Shown here: one piece after another, positions 58,970 to 64,000 of the stretch
How the letters are laid out: the number at the start of each line of letters is the position of its first letter
How positions within the stretch are numbered: position 1 is the stretch's first letter
Origin: Pseudobowmanella zhangzhouensis
GTDB lineage: Bacteria > Pseudomonadota > Gammaproteobacteria > Enterobacterales > Alteromonadaceae
Assembly: GCF_042662685.1 (NCBI RefSeq)
Contig: NZ_JBHSYO010000004.1
Location: 496,001-560,000 of the forward strand
Direction of reading: 5' to 3'
Length of the DNA: 64,000 nucleotides
Made by a program: the position numbers and the translations under genes
The notes under the pieces: generated by a model
What the model was told of the DNA's origin: nothing
What the model saw: only the letters and a program-made list of their open reading frames with translations
The model's database searches: none

Positions 58970-60757
58970 ATGCGCCCATCATCTTATTCAGCTGGCCACG
59001 ATGCCCCTGCAAACTGGTCCATGCTTCGACGCCTATGGCCGTTTTTACTGGAATATAAATCCCGCGTTGTACTGGCGTTACTGTGTTTAATAGGCGCCAA
59101 GGTAGCCAGTGTCTACCTGCCATTTATCCTCAAGTATGTGGTGGATGATCTCAATGGTCGCGGTGTACAGGCAGAACTGAGTTTGGTTCCGCTGGCGTTG
59201 ATTCTGGCCTATGGCGCAACCCGCTTAGCCAATGTCCTGTTTGGTGAACTGCGTGACACTCTGTTTGGCCGCGTTACCGAGCGGGCGATGCGGCGTGTGG
59301 GCCTCAAAGTATTTCAGCATTTGCATGCACTGGAGCTGGATTTTCATCTAAGTCGACAAACTGGCGGACTCAGTCGGGACATAGAGCGCGGCACCAGTGG
59401 CATCAGCTTTTTAATGCGTTTCATGGTGTTCAATATCGTGCCGACCCTGCTGGAAATTGCCATGGTCGCCTTTTTGCTATCGATAAACTACGGCATTCTG
59501 TTTGCCCTCATTGTGCTGGTCAGTGTCGTGCTTTATGTGTTTTTTTCAGTCAAAGCCACGCACTGGCGCACCCAGTATGTGCGCGAGATGAATCAAGCCG
59601 ACTCCAGCAGTAATACCCGCGCCATCGACAGCCTGCTGAATTTCGAAACGGTCAAATATTTCAACAATGAGCAGTATGAGGCCGACCTTTACGATCAATC
59701 GCTGGCCCGCTGGGAGCTAGCCCGGCGCAAAAATCGCCTCAGTTTATTTGCCTTGAACGGCGGTCAGGCGCTGATTATCGCGCTGTCGATGACGAGTATG
59801 ATGGGCCTTGCCGCCTGGCAGGTCTCACTAGGAAAAATGACCATTGGTGATTTTGTGCTGATCAATGCCTTCACTATGCAGGTATTTATGCCATTGAATT
59901 TTCTTGGCTTTGTTTACCGGGAAATGCGCAGTGCCATGGCCAATATCGAAAACCTGTTTAACCTAATGGATCAGGCACCGAAGGTGGTAGACGCACCGGC
60001 CGCAGCAGAACTTAAGGTAACCAACGGCGAAATTGTTCTGCGCAATCTTAATTTCGCTTATCACCCGGAACGCCCTATTTTACGTGAGATTAACGTCACC
60101 ATTGGTGCTGGCCAAAAAGTCGCGGTGGTAGGCAGTAGTGGTGCGGGTAAATCTACCCTGATGAAGCTGCTTTTACGCTTTTATGATCCCACCAGCGGGA
60201 CGATTGAAATTGACGGCCAACACATTCACGACGTCACACAGCAAAGTCTGCGCTGCGCGATTGCGGTCGTGCCGCAAGATACCGTACTGTTTAACGATAC
60301 GCTGTATAACAACATCCACTATGGCCGGCCGGATGCTCCCGATGCTGACGTAGAACGCGCCATCGATTTAGCGCACTTGCGCGACTTTATCAGCGGTTTA
60401 CCCAAAGGCCCGGATACCTTGGTTGGCGAACGAGGCTTGAAGCTATCTGGCGGTGAAAAGCAACGGGTCGCGATCGCCCGCGCTATTCTTAAAGGCTCAC
60501 CCATTCTGTTATTTGACGAAGCGACGTCTTCACTGGATAGCCAATCGGAGCAAGCCATTCTGGCCGCAATGCGCAGCCTGAGTGCTAATCACACCAGCGT
60601 GATCATCGCACACCGTTTATCCACCATTGTGGATGCCGATACGATACTGGTGCTCGACAAAGGGGAATTAGTTGAACAAGGTACACACACGCAGCTACTT
60701 AACCAGCAAGGGCGGTATGCAGAGCTTTGGCGCGCCCAGCAACGGGAGCAGGCGTGA
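58970..60757 (+). CDS. Atm1/HMT1-type ABC exporter (fused membrane and ATPase domains)
   Basis: The 595-residue protein has six helices (about 25-300) and an NBD (about 345-590) with Walker A GSSGAGKST, signature LSGGEKQRVAIARAI and Walker B ILLFDEATSSLD, H-loop IIAHRLST. The KVASVYLPFILKYVVDDLN segment near the first helices resembles the mitochondrial ABCB7/Atm1 and heavy-metal HMT1 group, so export of glutathione-linked metals or similar is plausible. The ATG at 58970 is used rather than a TTG 51 bases upstream. The stop TGA overlaps the next ATG by 1 base. Confidence 0.88.
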   Translation: MRPSSYSAGHDAPANWSMLRRLWPFLLEYKSRVVLALLCLIGAKVASVYLPFILKYVVDDLNGRGVQAELSLVPLALILAYGATRLANVLFGELRDTLFGRVTERAMRRVGLKVFQHLHALELDFHLSRQTGGLSRDIERGTSGISFLMRFMVFNIVPTLLEIAMVAFLLSINYGILFALIVLVSVVLYVFFSVKATHWRTQYVREMNQADSSSNTRAIDSLLNFETVKYFNNEQYEADLYDQSLARWELARRKNRLSLFALNGGQALIIALSMTSMMGLAAWQVSLGKMTIGDFVLINAFTMQVFMPLNFLGFVYREMRSAMANIENLFNLMDQAPKVVDAPAAAELKVTNGEIVLRNLNFAYHPERPILREINVTIGAGQKVAVVGSSGAGKSTLMKLLLRFYDPTSGTIEIDGQHIHDVTQQSLRCAIAVVPQDTVLFNDTLYNNIHYGRPDAPDADVERAIDLAHLRDFISGLPKGPDTLVGERGLKLSGGEKQRVAIARAILKGSPILLFDEATSSLDSQSEQAILAAMRSLSANHTSVIIAHRLSTIVDADTILVLDKGELVEQGTHTQLLNQQGRYAELWRAQQREQA

Positions 60758-60984
60758 TGGATCAGCAAGCATTGGTTGAAGCGATTAATACCAGGATGCC
60801 ATTTGGTAAATATGCCGGACGTAAGTTACTGCAATTACCTGAGCCTTATTTAGTTTGGTTTCATCAGCAGGGCTTTCCGGCGGGGAAATTAGGCCAGCAA
60901 CTGGCATTGATGCATGAAATTAAGCTAAACGGTTTGGAAAGCATGCTTGAACCGCTATTGAGAAATGACAATGGACGCGACTAA
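60757..60984 (+). CDS. DUF3820 family protein
   Basis: The 75-residue protein has the DUF3820 pattern: MPFGKYAGRKLLQLPEPYLVWFHQQGFPAGKLGQQL (about 14-49). This motif resembles a short putative nucleic-acid-linked domain near exonucleases; the function is not known. It is coupled to the ABC gene (TGATG) and overlaps the next gene by 14-20 bases. Confidence 0.82.
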   Translation: MDQQALVEAINTRMPFGKYAGRKLLQLPEPYLVWFHQQGFPAGKLGQQLALMHEIKLNGLESMLEPLLRNDNGRD

Positions 60985-61648
60985 CGCCAGTCAGCGTATG
61001 GCATTACAGTTTCGCCAGCGCTACCGCAGCGCGATGAACCCTGATTACGTGCCTTATCTGCACGCAGGGTTTGTGTTTAGTTTTGGACTTGGCATCATGT
61101 TGTTTAGCGCCACACAGTTGGAATTATCCCAGCCACTGGGCTGGTTGATACTGCTATTGGCATTATTGGTCGGCAATTTTGGCGAATACGCGATTCATCG
61201 CTGGTTAGGTCATAACAAACTAGGCAATGGCGGTTTGTTTTATGACCGCCATACTGGTGACCATCATCACTTTTTTGTGGACAGCCTGATGACCTGTGAT
61301 TCTGCAAGGGACTGGCGGGTATTATTTTTCCCGCCCTGGTTAATCGTGCTGGTGGTTATTACTATTGCGCTGCCCGGTCAGTGGCTGATAAATCAGTTCA
61401 GTGAACTGACTTTGGGCGCATTTTGGTCAGTGGGCATTGTGTTTACTTATCTGTTTTATGAAATCATGCACTTCAGCTACCACCTGCCTACAGGCCACTG
61501 GAGTGAGAGTATTCCCGGCTATCTGACATTGAAACAGCGCCATATTCGCCATCACAATCTGGCGCTGATGCATCACGCAAATTTCAATATAACCTTACCC
61601 CTGTTTGATGCCCTGCTTAGCAGTAGCGATCCCCATCAGACCAACTGA
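60965..61648 (+). CDS. sterol desaturase/fatty acid hydroxylase family protein
   Basis: The 227-residue membrane protein has several helices and the di-iron histidine sets HRWLGH (about 77-82), RHTGDHHHFF (about 95-104), MHFSYH (about 170-175) and RHIRHHN...MHHANFN (about 198-214), the pattern of integral-membrane hydroxylases. It probably oxidises a lipid; which one is unknown. Its end overlaps the convergent NtrC-type gene by 13 bases. Starts are possible at 60965 and 60971. Confidence 0.85.
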   Translation: MTMDATNASQRMALQFRQRYRSAMNPDYVPYLHAGFVFSFGLGIMLFSATQLELSQPLGWLILLLALLVGNFGEYAIHRWLGHNKLGNGGLFYDRHTGDHHHFFVDSLMTCDSARDWRVLFFPPWLIVLVVITIALPGQWLINQFSELTLGAFWSVGIVFTYLFYEIMHFSYHLPTGHWSESIPGYLTLKQRHIRHHNLALMHHANFNITLPLFDALLSSSDPHQTN

Positions 61649-62973
61649 TATTTTTCCAGGCGGTATAAAAAGGTTTTATAACTCATGCGCAGGAACGCCG
61701 CGGCTCGGGTACGGTTATTATTGTGTCTGGCCAGTGCTTCGGCTAAACAGTGTTTTTCCAGCGCATCCCAGTCGATGCCCTGCGCTGGCAAACTAAATGG
61801 AAGTGCGCTGCTACTGCCCTGCAATCCACTTATCAGTTCCTGATCGTCCTGTAACAACACAAACCGTTCAATTTTATTGCCCAACTCACGCACGTTGCCG
61901 GGCCAGTTATAATCCAGCGCCGCGCGCATAGCAGCCTGACTAAGCGTTGGCATCGCTACACCGTGACGTTTCGCGTGCAGCTTGCAGAAATAATCAATAA
62001 GGGTGGGAATATCTTCCCCACGTTCACGTAACGGTGGCATTCTCAGCGGCACGACATTGAGACGATAATATAAATCCTCACGAAAACGCCCATCACTGAC
62101 TGCCTGCGCCAAATCCTGATGGCTGGCAGCAATTACCCGCACGTCCAGTGGGATTTCGCTGTGTCCGCCCAACCTGACCACGCTATTTTCCTGTAACACC
62201 CGCAATAACCGGGACTGCATAGCAGGTGATAATTCGGCAATTTCATCCAAAAACAGCGTGCCGCCCTGCGCTGCCTCAAATTTACCGACACGACGTTGCT
62301 CGGCACCGGTATAGGCGCCTTTCTCCGCACCAAACAGCTCAGCCTCCGCCAGCGTCTCCGGAATAGCACCGCAATTGACCGCGACGAAGGGGCCATGACT
62401 GCGGGATGAATGCTGATGTAACGCTCGCGCGGCCAGTTCTTTACCCGTGCCACTTTCACCGCTGATCAACACCGTTGCGCGGGTATCCGACACGCGCTGA
62501 ATCCGCTCAAACACATTCTGCATGCAGGGCGCATCACCAACCATACCAACCAGCGCGGTTCGGTTTGCTAACTGTTGATTAAGGGATTGATTTTGTTCGC
62601 GCAATTTTGCGCAATTCAGCGCTTTTTGCAGGGCAAGCAACAATGCCTGACGTTGAAATGGCTTGCTCAGATAATCATCGGCACCTTCCTGCACAGCCTG
62701 CACCGCATGGGCGATAGTACCGTATGCCGTTACCATCACAAATCCCATGACAGGTTGATTTCGCCGCACGTAACGCAGCAGTTCGAGACCACTCAAACTA
62801 CCCAGCTTCCAGTCCGATAGAATGGCCTGAAATGCCTGTTGTTTGATCTGCACAATGGCCGCTTCGACTGAATCCGCACTGACAACCTGATAGCCTTCCT
62901 GTTGCAGAATACTGACCACCAACTCTCGCTGCTGGACGTCATCTTCTACCACTAGCACACGATTTTCTGTCAT
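61636..62973 (-). CDS. NtrC-family sigma-54-dependent response regulator
   Basis: The 445-residue protein has a receiver domain (about 1-120; D52-region ILSDWKLGSLSGLELL, VTAYG, K in YLSKPF), a central AAA+ domain (about 145-370) with Walker A ISGESGTGKELAA, the GAFTGA-loop variant EKGAYTGAEQRR, and a C-terminal Fis-type HTH (about 405-445, LAEALARHNNNRTRAAAFLRMSYKTFLYRL). It activates sigma-54 promoters. The ATG at 62971-62973 overlaps the upstream kinase stop (ATGA), so the pair is coupled. Confidence 0.95.
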   Translation of the reverse strand: MTENRVLVVEDDVQQRELVVSILQQEGYQVVSADSVEAAIVQIKQQAFQAILSDWKLGSLSGLELLRYVRRNQPVMGFVMVTAYGTIAHAVQAVQEGADDYLSKPFQRQALLLALQKALNCAKLREQNQSLNQQLANRTALVGMVGDAPCMQNVFERIQRVSDTRATVLISGESGTGKELAARALHQHSSRSHGPFVAVNCGAIPETLAEAELFGAEKGAYTGAEQRRVGKFEAAQGGTLFLDEIAELSPAMQSRLLRVLQENSVVRLGGHSEIPLDVRVIAASHQDLAQAVSDGRFREDLYYRLNVVPLRMPPLRERGEDIPTLIDYFCKLHAKRHGVAMPTLSQAAMRAALDYNWPGNVRELGNKIERFVLLQDDQELISGLQGSSSALPFSLPAQGIDWDALEKHCLAEALARHNNNRTRAAAFLRMSYKTFLYRLEKYQLV

Positions 62974-64000
62974 AGCGGCCTCGTTAACGGCAATACCAAG
63001 GTTGCACAACAACCATCATCCGTGTTGTGCAAGGTTAACTCTCCCTGATAAAACAAACTGACAATGCGTTTGGCTATGTAAAGCCCCATGCCGGCACCTT
63101 CCGGCTTGGATGACACGTGCGGTTCAAATAATTTCGCCTGAATGTCCGGTTTCACACCGCCGCCATGATCAATCACCATGATACTCACCTGATCATCACG
63201 TTGTTGTGCCTGAATCAGAATTTGCCCTCCATCAGCACTTACCTCCCAGGCGTTGACGACCAGCGTGTGCAAGACCGTACGCAGTTCCGCTGCATCGCCC
63301 TGCATAACAACACCCTCGGTCCCATGCACAGCCAGTGAAACCTTTTTCGGATAAGCCAATAACTCTAGCGCCAAATCATCTGTCAGAGATTTCAGCGCGA
63401 CTTGCTCATGCCTGTCACTGTGCCCCGGATTGATAGATAGCAGAGCAGCAATTTGTTGATCTATAGCCTGAATCCTTGACAGCACAGTCGCCTTCAACGC
63501 CTCTTGTTGAGCAATGTCACATTCGCCACTGGCCAACCGTTCAATACTGAGCCCAATCACATGTAACGGACTGCGCAGTGCGTGAGCCATACCGCGGGAG
63601 ATCTCTCCAACCTCGGCCAAATGTGCCTGCGCCTGTAAACTTTGCGTTTCTTTAGTCAACTGCGTGAGCCGCTCTGTGGTGTGGTTAAAGCGATGCATCA
63701 GTTCGCGCATTTCAGCCACACCGCTGGGGGTCACCTGCACCCCCAGGTTGCCGTCTCCTAATTGTGCAAATCCCTGACTCAAATCTTTGAATGGCCGGTG
63801 AAAACGATGGGCACTCCAAAATGCAATGCCCAGTGCCACCAGTGCCGATAACCCAATTGTCCAGATGACGCGAGATAACAATTGCGCTCGTTGAGCATTT
63901 TGATCTGTGCTGAACCAACTGAAACTGTCATCTGCCTCAATAAAATGATTGTCCAGTTGCTGATCGACATTTTGCTGCAGTTTTTCCACCAGACGATGGA
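62970..64000 (-). CDS. sensor histidine kinase of the NtrC-type pair, 5' end outside the window
   Basis: The frame is open to the window edge. It has a periplasmic part at the left end of the protein, a helix (LLSRVIWTIGLSALVALGIAFWSAHRF), a HAMP stretch (FKDLSQGFAQLGDGNLGVQV), a His-kinase dimerisation region with H in ISRGMAHALRSPLHVIG (Ala replaces the usual Glu after His), and an ATPase domain with N-box VVNAWEV, G1 DHGGGV and G2 GAGMGLYIAKRI. Internal GTG at 63989 is probably not the true start. It is the partner of the regulator next to it. Confidence 0.9.
   Translation of the reverse strand, partial: HRLVEKLQQNVDQQLDNHFIEADDSFSWFSTDQNAQRAQLLSRVIWTIGLSALVALGIAFWSAHRFHRPFKDLSQGFAQLGDGNLGVQVTPSGVAEMRELMHRFNHTTERLTQLTKETQSLQAQAHLAEVGEISRGMAHALRSPLHVIGLSIERLASGECDIAQQEALKATVLSRIQAIDQQIAALLSINPGHSDRHEQVALKSLTDDLALELLAYPKKVSLAVHGTEGVVMQGDAAELRTVLHTLVVNAWEVSADGGQILIQAQQRDDQVSIMVIDHGGGVKPDIQAKLFEPHVSSKPEGAGMGLYIAKRIVSLFYQGELTLHNTDDGCCATLVLPLTRPL

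Overview
The window reads as a chromosomal segment of a marine gammaproteobacterium close to the Alteromonadaceae. This rests on the mix of E. coli-like clusters (seqA-pgm, grpE-dnaK-dnaJ, nadK-recN-bamE/rnfH-ratA/smpB-ssrA, sohB-yciK), a tmRNA tag ANDENYALAA, a VolA-type surface lipase, a CirA-type TonB receptor, several cyclic-di-GMP enzymes and arginine succinyltransferase (AST) pathway genes. The genus is inference. I see no rRNA, CRISPR array, transposase or integrase.

Layout. 1-10313: a YbjQ protein (cut by the window edge), HIT protein and astE on the minus strand, then a GGDEF/EAL protein, pgm-seqA, the divergent ybfF-DUF2788-fldA run, a small membrane protein and topA. 10579-21707: astB, an Ig-repeat lipoprotein, a dicarboxylate/amino acid symporter, sohB, a large surface lipase, yciK, a DUF2383 protein and a PepSY membrane protein behind a Fur-like box. 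21704-27433: a methyltransferase/ATP-grasp pair and dnaJ, dnaK, grpE, with a recognisable sigma-32 promoter before grpE. 27669-36127: nadK, recN, bamE, rnfH, ratA, then an insert of four genes (DUF4397 lipoprotein, LON-domain protein, ECF sigma factor, ChrR anti-sigma), then smpB and tmRNA. 36128-40319: a lone Mrr-type endonuclease beside the tmRNA, a secreted DUF1566 protein and a membrane diguanylate cyclase.

40486-48402 is the most interesting part. It holds a secreted cyanophycinase, a TonB receptor, a YfcC/DcuC-family transporter and an isoaspartyl dipeptidase: a coherent pathway for cutting cyanophycin (multi-L-arginyl-poly-aspartate), importing the product and splitting beta-Asp-Arg. 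The arginine released could enter the AST pathway, of which astB and astE lie elsewhere in the window. The block is flanked by a direct repeat carrying the promoter region and first 16 codons of the DUF457 hydrolase gene. The intact gene follows the block and a truncated copy precedes it, so the block appears to have been inserted there. The dipeptidase lacks one expected metal-binding His.

48419-64000: the DUF457 hydrolase, then a minus-strand trio (beta-barrel, PBP-like protein, PAS-GGDEF cyclase), a tRNA-Ala/tRNA-Glu x3 cluster next to gltX, azlCD, three tandem tRNA-Val, a TPR protein with a degenerate receiver domain, an Atm1-type ABC transporter with DUF3820 and a fatty-acid-hydroxylase-type protein, and an NtrC-type regulator with its histidine kinase (cut by the window edge).
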